A stretch of 64,000 nt of DNA from Brachionus manjavacas. Taxonomy: Eukaryota > Rotifera > Eurotatoria > Ploima > Brachionidae. Numbering within the stretch: the stretch's first letter is position 1; each line of letters begins with the position of its first letter. Under the pieces are notes generated by a model, which was not told where the DNA came from, did no database searches, and saw only the letters and a list, made by a program, of their open reading frames with translations. Positions 43,108 to 54,894 of this stretch are shown piece after piece. The position numbers and the translations under genes are program-made. Where the stretch lies: the NCBI GenBank assembly GCA_019054805.1, contig JAHQIY010000013.1:2418001-2482000 (forward strand), given 5' to 3'.

Positions 43108-45593
43108 ATGAAAGAGTCAATTTTGATTACAGTTTTGTGTTGCCTTTCATTTGTTTATCCAAATTATATCAAAAATGAAGAACACTATGCAGTTATTTTC
43201 GATGCTGGTTCAAAAGGAACACGAATGTACGTGTATCAATATGAATTGTTTCCTGTGAAAGATTCTTCCAAAATGAGAATGCAACTTGAGGACTCAATTG
43301 AGCAAAAACTTTACTGTGAATTAGATGGTATTTTTTAAAACAATTTTTTCATATTTTTAAATTCAATTATTCTTAAGATGATGGCTTAGGATCATACGTG
43401 GATGCTGGTCAAATAAGTGGATTTTTCTCTAGTTGTATGCAACAAGCTGACCAAATAATTCCGGCTGATAAGCGTCCCCACACAAAGATAAGTGTTCTAG
43501 CCACAGCTGGTATGAGACTTCTAGAGTAAGCTCAGCATAATAAATAAAATTGAAAACTAGATTTAATTTTTCCAGGGCCAGAAACAAAACTCAGGCAGAA
43601 AATTTATTCCATGGTCTGAGAGCTTATTTCAATCAATCTGAATATTATTTTAATGATCCATCTCAAGTAAGAACAATTAGTGGTCACGAGGAAGGAATTC
43701 TGTCATTCATCTCGGCAAATTACTTCAAGTCTTTGTGCTCATTTAATCAAAACACAAAAGGAATTTTGGACATGGGTGGTTCTTCAGTTCAAATAGCTTT
43801 TGTTCCTTCGAGTAATTAATTTTAGAAAAGGACATTTCGGATTTAAAAAACTAATTTTGAAATTTATTTTTTTTAGAACTTAGGTAGCCCGAGTGATAAA
43901 TCCCAGTTAATAAATTAGTCTAATATTACAATATTATTTTAATTATTTATTTTTGAAAAAAATTTTTTTTTTTTAAGAAGATATTTATTTTGAAATATTG
44001 GCAAAAAATTGAATAAAATCTCAACTTCAGAGCTTAACATTTAGATGGAATTAATTTTTCTTTCCCTTATTTCTTAATTTTGTAAAAGTTCACACTTTCA
44101 TTAATAGAGATAGGTGACGATTTTCTTTTTAAACGTCAAAAAAAAGTCTGAAGAATCGTTAAAAATGCAGTTTTCATGAAAATTTTTTGTAAAAAATGAA
44201 AAAAAAATGTTTATTTCTATAGAGGCTATCAATTGTAAATTCAAATGTTTATAGAGTCGGGCTCACGATTTTTCACTGTTAAAACGGAAGCTAAATTAAA
44301 AAAAAAATCCGCTAAATGAAAAAAAAGTCTTATCATAATTTTTATGAACAAGATAAACACAAAAATTCCATCTAATATAATAAAAAAAAAATTTCCTTCC
44401 TCGTAATTTTGGAGTAAATGCTTTGATAATTGAGTTTCAGTTCTAGTCATTTTTTATTTTATTTTTTATAACAAAGTGTTTAAATTCTACAGTCATTAAT
44501 ACTAAAGATTAGCCAAATTTTTTTTCGCCAAAATTTTTTCTTTCATCTTTTTTTAGCAGCACTGCCTAAAAGTCAACCAATTCAAAGTGAATTAAAAAAC
44601 TTCATTAGATATTAATTTAATTAAATTTTTTGAAAAAGGTGAAAGTTAGAATATTTAATTGGTAATTTTTGTCCAGAGAAAAAAAGATTATGTTTTTATT
44701 TTTTAAAAAATTTAAATTTCAAAGATAGATTTTTAGGTGCAAAATGTATTTTCAAGAAAAAAAAATTTACAACATTCCTTAAAGGCGTTGATTTCAATGT
44801 AAAAATTGATTTAAGTCAATATTTGTTTGATGTAAAAATGGCCAACTACAACTACAAAGTGTATTCCTCCTCATTTTTGTGTTTTGGTACTAATCAGATA
44901 TTGGCAATGTATAATGCAAAGACAATTCGTGATGATGATTATGGAAAGAGTTCAAGTGCTTCGTGCTATCCAGAAAATTATGACTTTGAAATGACTGGAG
45001 AGGAAATTTTGGACAATCCGTGCACAAATGGATTGCTGTTTGATTCCAGTCATGATTTTACTGTAGACAAAAAAAAAATTGATCAAGACATAACATACAC
45101 TTTAAAAGGAAACTCAAAAAAAAATAAATGCAGAGAAGAAGTCAACCTTTTGATTCCTCAACAGCCATGTCCATATGGTGACAAAAAATGCTCCTTTAAT
45201 GGCGTCTATTTGCCGCCAGTTTCCAAGTCAGAATTTTTCGCTTTGGGAAATTTCTATGAAGCCATAGATCTTACCTCCAAACTCCTAGATGTTGATCTTA
45301 ACAATGACATGAAAGCGTTTGATGAATCTACCTATGAAATATGCTCGATGAGCTATTCAAAGTTGAAAGATTTGAATGAAGCAAATGATGCTGGAATTGG
45401 TAAGAAAAGACTTGCCAAGTTATGCATTGAGAATGTGTATATAATTCGTTTATGGAAATTGTATGGCTTCGATAGTCTAATTGATGTTGATGCCTTGGAG
45501 TATTTATATGGCAAAAAAGTTGGATGGATTTTGGGATATTTGATAAATGACATTGAAAATAGTAACTCCAAATTAGAATCGTGGATCTATTAA
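43108..45593 (+). CDS. NTPDase/apyrase (GDA1-CD39 family), copy A
   Basis: Exons 43108-43327, 43378-43525, 43576-43811 and 44785-45593, with GT/AG junctions and matching phases; 470 residues. A signal peptide (ESILITVLCCLSFVYPN) precedes apyrase region 1 (VIFDAGSKGTRMYVYQ), region 2 (VLATAGMRLL, about 113-122), region 3 (SGHEEGILSFISANYF, Glu about 161) and region 4 (GILDMGGSSVQIAF, about 185); the region-5-like block is FALGNFYEA. No C-terminal membrane anchor is seen, so it is probably secreted or lumenal, hydrolysing nucleoside tri/diphosphates with divalent metal. Intron 3 is 973 bp against 53 bp in copy B, so about 0.9 kb was inserted here. The frame is intact. Confidence 0.9.
43812..44784. 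other. Expanded intron 3 of NTPDase copy A
   Basis: The paralog has 53 bp here. The extra 920 bp is AT-rich with no frame, and clear inverted ends were not found. Probably a decayed insertion. Confidence 0.5.
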
Positions 45594-45829
45594 ATCTTTT
45601 TAAAAAAAAAACTTCAAATAAATTTAAATTTCATTAGCTTTTAAATAAAATTTAAAAATATTGCAAACACTCAATAACTATCCTGGTTACTTAGATGAAT
45701 TAGACGTCGTCTTTTGTTTATTCCAAAGATTTAAATCAAATTGTGCAATTTAATTTTTAAAGAACTCGTTTTTTGGGCAAATTAAAAAATATTCTTAATT
45801 TTGAATTTACTTTTTTCAATCCGTCTTAT
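45594..45829. other. 3' flank of NTPDase copy A
   Basis: AT-rich, no feature recognised. No 5' LTR matching the presumed 3' LTR at 49465 was found. Confidence 0.35.
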
Positions 45830-48800
45830 AAAAGGGAGGCCTCGTACGCCGACTTCAATCCAAACAAGTGGCTCAGTGGCAGCAAACGCAATTTGGAAAC
45901 GAGGGGATTTATAAGACCTTGTAAAGCGAAGCTAGAAATTCATACGCTATAAAGGCACCGAATGAGCTCAAGAAAGGAATGGATGTGAAGTCGTGATTCA
46001 TTGTACTGGAGATTTATTTGAAGCAATTTCAAAAGTCCGACTGGCTTGATATCACAATTTGTCTTGTAGACAACAGAGTCCTTAGACGAATTATAAATTT
46101 GGATGCGTACCGCAATGAACAAATAAAAGGCTTCGACAGTTTCAAAAGACAATTGTGTGATAAATTCACAAATACAGTGAAATTCAAAAGTACTGTCAAT
46201 TGAGATCAATTGTCTGACTTAAAGCAATCGCCACGTGAGTCGCAAAGCAATCACACTAATGTATATTATGGCGAAAAAGTAACACAAATGGTTAAACAAA
46301 TATTTCCAAAAATGGAAACATCCGACGAAATTGATCGTTAACTCGAGATCGATTTGTTGAAGGATTGTATAATCAACGTCTTCTGGAAAAGGTTCGAGCA
46401 ACAATATTGAAAATGAGACAAATCGAAAGCGAAAAAGTATGCAAAATTTAAGATTAAATATGCGGATCGCAAGATGTCTAATTTCGATAAGCAACCTTTT
46501 TATAATAGCACTTCAAGAACAGAAGGTACGCTACTCAGCAAAATCAAAAACAGACGTTTGATTGTAATTTTAAATCAAATTCTTATTCTTATAATAATCC
46601 AAGAGAACCAAACAATCAGACACAAGACAAAGCTTTTAACTCACACCAGTCAACGCATAAACAGATCAAATTTGAAGATAAAGACAACAGTTAGCTTCTT
46701 CACGTAATTAACGCTGTGAAGTTAAGAAAGAGTCCTAACCAAGAAAAGCCAGTGATAGGTGTGGCAATATTCAAAAACACACTGGATAATTACCCATGTA
46801 ATTGTGGAGAAGATAGGACAATTATCAATTCGTAATCTTTTAATTTGATAAAAGGCATGCACCTTGAACAAAACTCGAGATTCACTCGGGGAGCAAGCTG
46901 TTCTCATGCTCATGTCCTATCAAAGTTCTTGAAAAGGTGAAGCTCCCACGCTGTTTTGTTTCAAGAGAAGAAATCCTTAAAAATGTGGAAATCTTGGTCA
47001 CTGAGTCAGTTTCCAATTAAGATTGTCTTTTAGGTAGAGATTTGATTAACAAGCTGATGCACCTTGAGCCTAGATTTGAATACATAAAGACAATGGTAGA
47101 AACAATGTCTGATGAAGTAAGAAGAATTTTTAGAGAATAAATGCGTGAAAAACGTTCTAGAAAAACCGTGAACCGGAAAACCGGAATTGAAAGAAACTAG
47201 CCCGTCAAAAAATGATCTTAATTTAGAGGCTATTGAAAAGGCACGTGCTATGTTATAAAATAAAATTCACGAAGTTTCGGTAAAATCAATTGTTGCATTT
47301 AAAATAGAGTTTCAAGACCCGAACAAGAAGCCAATCAAATGTAGATGTAGACCACCATCGTGGAACCTGAAAGAGAAAGTAAGCTCTGAACAGGATAGAC
47401 ATCTGAAGGCAGGGATTATTCGACTAAGTAGAAGTCAATGGTGTTTCCTTATTCGAGTAGGATACAAAGCTGACGAATCTATAAATATCACAGTAGACTA
47501 CATGCCATTAATCAAAGTGATAAAGGACGATAACTTTTCAATCCCTTTCATAAAGGAACTTTATGCCAAATTAGAATTTGGTTTGAGTATCTTTCAAGGC
47601 CAATAGGCATCAAAACTGCCCCTGTACGGTTTTAACGTTTTATCGGGGCATGTTTACACCTATCTATAATCGATATTTCTCTAAGAGTTTAATTGGATGA
47701 CTCAATTATATTTACAAACAGTGAAAAGAATGGGATCTATTATCATCTGGACACTGTAATGGCTGTTCTGGATACACTGAATTTGAAATTCAGTTATTCG
47801 GAAATGTGATATCCAAAGGAAAGATTAAACCAGAACCAAATAGGGCTTTGGGGTTAGCGAAAAACAGGAAACCACCAATAATTAACCAACTTCAGTCCTA
47901 GCTGGGCGTTGCAAACTTTAACCGTCGATTCTTTGATCACTACTCACTATTAGCCAGATCTCTCTATGAGTTAATGAGTTTAAAAAGTTTACCTAAAAAC
48001 TGTCGAAAACGAAATGACACAGTCGATGGAAAAAAAGAACAATTAATTTGGCACAAGGAAACCGATGAACATTTTGATAGACTAAAGCAGTGAACTTATG
48101 TTGGCTTTACCCAATTTCGAACATCAAATGATTTTAACAACAGGCGCATGTGACTACGGTTACGGTGCAGTTCTCGATAAGAATTTGACAGGTTTCCTAA
48201 GCCATTGCATTTTTTTTTCAAAAACTCTAAAGAAAATATGCTACAGTGGAAAAGGAGCTTCTCAGTGCAGTTAGGAGCATTATATATTTTCATGAATTTC
48301 TTTATTGCAGACCTTTCAAAGTAAAAACAGATCATTTACCTTTGACTTGGATAAAAAACAAGACAAATATGAGTCCTAAGTTACAACTTTGGATTTTGAA
48401 TTTAAGCATATACAACTTTGAAATTGTCTACAAGCCGGGTCGAGAAAACGTCGTAGCCGATATGTTATCAAGATTGCCACCAGAAGAAACTATGCAGATA
48501 AAAACTACGATTATCACGACAATGTGGTAGCAAGTATTGAAGAAATTCACGGTGAAATCTCTTCATCTTCTGATAGTGAGAATGAACATAGCATAGATGA
48601 TACAGCACTGACTTCAAACAACAGCTCTAATTCGGAGGCCGAAATAACAAACGCCAATATAAAAGGTCTGGACCCAAGTTCTTCTATCGAAGAGGAATTT
48701 GAGAGCCTTAAAGTTGAACAAGAGAAGAAAGAAGACAGGTGATAAAAGGACTTATCCTAGAAAATGGGGCCGAGAAACTTAAAATCTCAATTTTTGAGAG

Positions 48801-49440
48801 ACCAACACGTCGTATTTTTTAATTATTTACCAGTTGATGACCACAGATTTGGAAGGAAAATTCCCAAAGATTTTAACTGAGTATAAAATAGTGAATGAGC
48901 ACGGTGAGGTTGTAGTATTGGAAGACTACTATGCTTTAGTTGAAAAAAATCTCCCAGCAGTGGCGACCAATTATCTTCAAGAGCTAAAGATGAAACTGGA
49001 AAAGTGTCAGAAAAATCTCAACGTTCGGAGATCCAGAAGATCCTTATTTAAAACTTCTTAATTTTTTCTGATAATTATTCTTAATTATCACTTCACATCG
49101 AATCAGAAGCTGCACAGTAGTCCAAGAAGACAATGGTGGACCAAGATTTTAAGTCGATCCAGTTCCATGCCGAAAAAGCCTAGTACCTAGAGAGGATATC
49201 CCACACCATGGAATCCCAAGAGCGCCTTATTGCCCATATTGAGCGTCGATTCAGAGAGGAGCAGGAAGGAGGAAGGGACGCCGAAATTCGTCTAACACAA
49301 GCAGAAGATGAGCTCGATAAGGCCAAGAAGACCATTCGTCAACTGGAAGACACCGTGAAGGGCCTACAAGAAGTTTTAGAAATTTATGAGCCGTGCCAAT
49401 AAAAAAAATTGTGTTTGTTTGTATGTTTGTTTTGTTTTGT
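45830..49440 (+). pseudogene. Decayed Ty3/gypsy-type retroelement, gag to RNase H plus extra ORFs
   Basis: In order: gag-like frame 46018-46203 (QFQKSDWLDITICLVDN); protease-end motif DCLLGRDLINKLM near 47025-47060; RT fingers near 47300-47560 (KAGIIRLSRSQWCF, NITVDYMPLIKVIKDDNFSI); RNase H with TGACDYG-like ACDYGYGAVLDKN at about 48149-48190 and the frame 48246-48530 (EKELLSAVRSIIYFHEFLYC, VKTDHLPLTWIK, YKPGRENVVADMLSRLP). Many stops lie between. Downstream there is no recognisable integrase; instead an acidic frame (48524-48742), a frame 48834-49061 and a coiled-coil frame 49208-49402 follow. A polypurine tract AAGGGGGAAG lies at about 49454-49463. Confidence 0.75.
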
Positions 49441-49463
49441 TTATCTTGTCTTTAAGGGGGAAG

Positions 49464-49750
49464 TATGGTGTTGTTCTCTCAATAACTACAACACCGGCTC
49501 TATACATCGTGTCTATAGTTTTTCATCGTAAGTGTCAGTGCAATATTTTGATCTCATGGGCTTAGCAAGTCGTTAGTATTTAACACTGCGTATAACATTA
49601 GATATGTGCGATTAGAAGAAAAACTTTGAAATTTTTTTTATTTTCTTTTCTCCTATTTTCTTTATTATTTGTTCAGGCTAGAAGTGTCTATTTATTAATG
49701 AGGTAATTATTAATTAATTCTCTTTTATTATTAACGTTAAAACCGCGAAC
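49464..49750 (+). repeat. Probable 3' LTR of the gypsy-type element
   Basis: It starts TGGTGTTGTTCTCTCAATAA directly after the polypurine tract. The right boundary is not certain and no 5' partner was found in the window. Confidence 0.45.
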
Positions 49751-49818
49751 AACCAGATTCGGAAGGAAGAAACTTCCTATCTTTTTAAGGTTTATAACAA
49801 ATTACCAAAATGAGTGAT

Positions 49819-50835
49819 TCAGAAACATTATCCACATCAATTCTAAAACAACTGAATTGAATCGATGAGAATTCCGACAATGACATTGATGTTGAAGAAA
49901 AACCTGCCAAATAAACAAGAAAAGAGAGCAAGTTCTATGAACCTTATGAGACTTTCTAGACTTACAAAAAGTAATCAAAAAAGTTTGCAATAATTTCGAA
50001 GGTTACTCTTAGGGTTCCAAAGAAAAACCAAAATCCAACAATGCCGATAAAGAGTTTTTCAAATGTGAGAAAAGGCTTTATATTTTCAGGCCTTACACTA
50101 ATTTCACCGCATCTCTGTTTGTTGAAGATACAGAACTTTTACATCAAGACAAATCATGGTGTGTGACAAAAAAACAAGAGAACTCATAATAAAATAATAT
50201 TTTGAGAAGAAAATCAAACCACAACAAATAAGGCGATGGCTTCGTAAAAACTTGCATCAAGGCTTTGTCGAAGTATCTTCAAGTCAACTCAACAATATTG
50301 TTCAATTTCACAAAAAAAATTTTTAAGAGTTCAAGCCTATGAACATAGCTAATTTAAAGTCTTGGATTGAAGAAAGAGGCAAAATACTAGAAAAAGACGA
50401 ATCTTTTTACTGTTTCAAGTTTTACGATCACACCAGAAAAAGATTTCAAAATTTTTTTTAAAACTCGATGTTTGATATCTTTCATTCAATAAGCTGATTA
50501 CATATCAGCAGACGAAACATTCAATCTTACTTGGATAAATTATTCCCTTTTTTTGTGTCCGGACCATTAGTCAAAAATACAATTGAAACGTAACAACTAC
50601 TAAAAATACTATAGAATACTATAGAATAACTCAAATTGGTTGTTTTAATCATTTAATAGTTAGAATTGATAAATACAACCAAATGAACCAGCTGAGCAAA
50701 CATCGTCTTCGATTACAATCTAAAGAATTGTCCTACACCATCTCTACAAGTACATCTTGAATTACAATAACTATAATCGATTCAGATCCTGTGCCTAAGA
50801 AAAGAGGCTGACCAGCAAAAAACAAAAAAAGAATT
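49819..50835 (+). pseudogene. MULE-type transposase pseudogene
   Basis: ATG 49810-49812 begins MSDSETLSTSILKQLN, then a stop and an acidic stretch. Further on are MNIANLKSWIEERGKILEKD, the catalytic-core motif YISADETFNLTWINYSLF (about 50500-50555, first Asp of the DDE core) and an AT-hook-like end KKRG-stop-PAKNKKR near 50800-50830, where one codon has mutated from Arg to stop. Several shifts and stops; inactive. Confidence 0.6.
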
Positions 50836-51950
50836 TTTTATTTTATTCAATTATGATATTTTTTGTTTTTATTTTTTAATCAAAAATAAAGATTATTGAT
50901 AATATTTATTAATATCATTTTCAAAATCAATATTTTTTTTTACAAAATATCCCAAAGGTTAAAAGTGCGAGAAGTGATAAATTTAATTTATGGTTGCATA
51001 ATAAAAATTTCTAATCGGATTGGTTTCAATATTTATTTAAAAAATTTTCATAAAATTAAAATATCTATTAAGTAATTTTTGGGACACCTATGATTTAACT
51101 GAAAAAAATATTCTTTTTGACTTTTTTTCTATAATAAAAATTGACACGCTTTTTTTCAAACAAAACCTTTTAACAAAGAAATTTTTCGCTCTTTCAGAAT
51201 TTATAAAATCTTAAAAAAGATTTTCATTATATCTTTGAGTAATTGGATCCTTAAGACAAACAACTTTTTAAAAGGTTTTATTTTTTTAAGACACTTGGTT
51301 TTAATATTTTTTTTAAGGTCCCCAACTAAATAATGAATATAAATTTTTTTAAATCGCTTATGAGGGGTTCATTGCATAATCAAACAAAATTTCATTGACC
51401 AAATTAGTCGAAAGATTGCAAAATAGTAAGAAAAACCATCATTAGAACAATAAACATAAAAAAATTAAATTTGATCAGAGTTCAAAATTATAAATTTTTA
51501 TTTTTGTTCATTTTTATCAATTTTAATTTCTTTGATTGCTTTTCATCGAAATCGCAACATTGTATTCCCGAATAATGCAGAATGTTGGACCTTTATATAC
51601 CCTAAACCGCTGTGCCAATATAAGTCTCGTTTGAATACTCTGGAATGTTCATGTAGAAAAAACCTGCTTAAAATATGTAAAAAAATTCTTGGATTTTTGC
51701 TTTTGATATTAAAAGTTTTTTTAGGTAAAATTATCATTAAATATCTGTCAAATTACGGAAATTTACATAGAGTAAGGTAAAATTTTTTTATTCTTTTAAG
51801 ACAAATTTAAATAGCTTTCAATGAAACTTTTTTCTCTTAAGTGTTCTATACTTTCCCATTTTTAAGCAAACCCAAGCTCCTAAATAATTTAATTTTTAAT
51901 TTTCCTTTATTTTCTATATTTTCTTCACTAAACTTAGGTTTTTAATTGTT
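50836..51950. other. AT-rich stretch, nothing recognised
   Basis: A frame at 51532-51780 is slightly less AT-rich but carries no recognisable motif. Confidence 0.35.
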
Positions 51951-51959
51951 ATATTTATT

Positions 51960-52110
51960 CGAATTAATTGTGTCAAAGCTGGAATAAAATAGATTTCAGT
52001 CCGGATTCCATAATCTTCAGATATTTCTAGGAATTGTTTTATTATTTTAATTTTAGGTCATCAGCGTACATTAAAATTACTGTTTTATTCATCAATTCTT
52101 GTAATTAGGT
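51960..52110 (-). pseudogene. LINE RT fragment with YADD box
   Basis: Minus-strand reading ELMNKTVILMYADDLK (about 52100-52053), then after a shift FLEISEDYGIRTEIYF. YADD is the RT catalytic box. The rest of the element is not visible. Confidence 0.55.
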
Positions 52111-52619
52111 ACGTTATAATTAATTTGATCTTTTGTTATATTCGAGAAAAGTTTTTGATGATAAAGGGTTTAGATATATAAATACCTAATTAATTTTTTT
52201 TCGTAACAAAAATAAAAATAAAAATCAAAAAATAATCATTAGTGTTTATGAAAAAAATAATAATTAATTGCAGGAAATTAAAAGAGGCATTTAATGATTT
52301 GATAAAGTGCTATTAATTTTGTCTTTAACGTTTAGATGAAACTTTTTCGACATTTTCTGAATTTTTTACGTGGCCGTCTTCTTTTCTCAGGTATTGTAGG
52401 ATTTGAAATTTATATTATTGATATTGACAAACCACAAAGTTTTTGTAGCTCAATTGGATAGCTGAATCGTGCCATCATTTAAATTTTTAGTTTTAGTTGT
52501 TAATTCAGATTCAATCACTTCACCATCGCTTTGTGTTACCACCAGTAGTTTTGGAACCAAGAGGGAATTGCGGTTAAAGTTTCTTCTGAGTCGGTAAGTT
52601 TCTTATTATAAATTTTGAT

Positions 52620-53100
52620 AATTATTTTTTTATTTATTTGATATCTGTACCGAGCTAGTGCCCCTTCTGAATACAATGAAAAAAAAATTAAATAAAAATA
52701 AAAAATCAAAATAAAGTAAATAAGCTAAAAAAAAAGAAAAATCTGGAAGACATATACTGACATAGATAGTTAGATGTGGCACATGTTTACATTGTTCAAG
52801 TTTCAGGAAAAAAAGAGGAAATAGTAAGGTGGAATTACACAATGGAGTAAAGTATATCTTGAAACGAATTCTTCTTTGTATTCCTCCACCACTCTTACTC
52901 CGCCATGGAATAGAATTATTCAACAGTTCTATCCCAACTCAAAAAGTCGATTCTAGACTTTTGGTAATTTTAGTTTATTAAAAACCTCATTATCATATTT
53001 AAATCTGAGGCTAAGCTTACTTCTGTATTCTGAATTGCTTGTGGTTTTTTCATATTATTTTCTGAAAATGAATTCAAGCAGGGAAAGAAAAGTCTAAAGT
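52620..53100 (-). pseudogene. LINE 3' end, minus strand
   Basis: About 53095-52960 on the minus strand reads FPCLNSFSENNMKKPQAIQN, like the LINE at 12675-13229. The 3' UTR ends with GGGGCACTAGCTCGGTACAG and (AAAT)n at about 52676-52625, the CTGTACCGAGCT module in its native place. Confidence 0.7.
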
Positions 53101-54066
53101 TTTTCATGCTAGGGCTCTGCCCCGGACATCAATGAACCCAGCTTTAGTAGTTGTTTTGGCTGTGCTTACATCCACATTGAATTCTGTGTTGAACTTTTGA
53201 AGTGCTGGCCTCTTGTGGACACTATGGTATGTTTGTTAGTCTATTACGTTGATGGCCGCGTCTGTGTCGATCAGGAATGACAGTCTCGTATGGTTCATTT
53301 CTATCGTCACACGTGGTCCCTCGTTTGACATCGAATAATGCTGGACGGCAAACAGCCCGTACTTTTGATTCTGTTTTTAGCATAGGTACTCCGAATTATC
53401 AATTGTCTATATATCTTCCATTTGAGTGATTTGTCAGATTGATTTGGCTTTATACCCTGGACTATCTGATTTGGGACTCTAACGCACTGCTGCAAAGTGT
53501 TTTTGCTTGCCGCAGTTTAGGCAGACTATGCCACCCCTTTTCATGCTTCTATGCTTTGAAGGTCCCACCACATTACCAGCATTGAAACATCTTGCCAATA
53601 CCAGTTCAATCATAACTGGCTTTTGGTTTGTTGAGTCTTTCGGATCGGTCTTGCATGTACAGAACCGTCGAGTTCAGAGCTTTCGAACCCTTGGACGATC
53701 TTGATCGCATTTGCTAATTATTCGACCTGCAGCATTTCTCTTGAAATGTATCTCGTTAACCTCTGGGCCGATTATCTGCAGGAAGGTTGATTTTTTTCGC
53801 TCGTCTTGCAAGTTTTTTGCCTGAACGAAGAGTTTGAACCACTCGAGCCACATCTCTCATCTTGTGTCTAGGTTGTCTGACTTTTCTCCGGTTGCGTACT
53901 TGAACGATCCGCACGCTGCTTGATCATTCATTTCTACTTGCCTTTCTACGCTTTCGCCTTCGCTTTCGTTTTCTCGAGTGCCTCTGAACTCTTCCTCTTC
54001 TTCTTCTTTCTTGTTTTGTTGTGATAAAGTGGTGCTGTCCGGGTTATCCTGCCTCGGACTTAACAT
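53100..54066 (-). pseudogene. Second gypsy-type remnant: gag, zinc knuckle, protease
   Basis: The minus strand starts near 54066 with an acidic gag N-terminus (KKEEEEEEFRGTRENESEGE), followed by a CCHC-like knuckle CLNCGKQKHFAAVR (about 53545-53485) and a protease core with LIDTDAAINVI (about 53275-53235), where retroviral-type proteases have D-T/S-G. Stops interrupt the frame. RT is absent. It abuts the LINE end at about 53100. Confidence 0.65.
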
Positions 54067-54280
54067 TAACTTGTTGATTGTTGTTTTTCCTCCTTTAATT
54101 TTTTTTTGCTATCGTGGTTGCTATACAACAACATCTGTCACATGAAGCAACTTATTTCATCATTTGTCTTTTAAACTTTCTTTACATTTTTTTTGCTTAT
54201 TTACCAGGCATCAGTATGGTTACTTAAGTATTTACTTAAGTGCTTACCAAATTTCTAGTTCTTAAGCATTTGAAAAATTA

Positions 54281-54540
54281 AAAGTAGTGCATGATATCGA
54301 TGTATATCGACACTCGATATTATTTATAAACTTTCCTTAATAATATCGATATTCAAAAAAAAAAAAAAAATTCGATAATTTATCGATATGATAATTTTTT
54401 ATCGATAAAATATCAAAGTAATTTTATAATATCGATAAATTACCGATTTTAAATATTTTTATCAATATTTTATCGATACGAAAAATTTTTATCAATATTT
54501 AATCGATAGGAAATATTTTTAGCAATATTTTATCGATAGG
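54281..54540 (+). repeat. Left direct repeat flanking the hAT transposase
   Basis: 260 bp starting AAAGTAGTGCATGATATCGA, rich in ATCGAT palindromes, with an A16 run and three 30-bp tandem units ending ATCGATAGG. It is repeated in the same orientation at 57121-57471. The two differ by three extra units, one A and a handful of substitutions. Confidence 0.88.
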
Positions 54541-54894
54541 AAATTAAAATATTATATAATTTCGATAATTTTAACTCATAAAAAATTAAAAAAAAAACTA
54601 AAATTTTTTTAATTTAAAATCTAAAACCGAGTTTTTGTCAAGTTTTTCAAAACGATATTTTAATTATTAAAAGAGAGTTGTAAGAATTTAATTTTTACAT
54701 AATTTTTAAAAAATTTTTAAACCAAAAAATATTCACGCTTTTTTTGAATTTTAAAAAATGATTTACACAAATAAATATTATGTATATTTAATGTTTTATT
54801 TCTAATGCATGTTCTTGAATTTCATTTATTTTATTTTTTTTAAGATAAAATTAATTTTATTATTATATTTATTATTTAGAAATTTTTTAAAAAG

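Noticed and set aside
51532-51780. 82-codon frame and its antisense partner
   Set aside because: No recognisable motif; composition only mildly different from background.
52440-52620. GC-richer patch with possible coding
   Set aside because: Frames are closed quickly on both strands; no family match.
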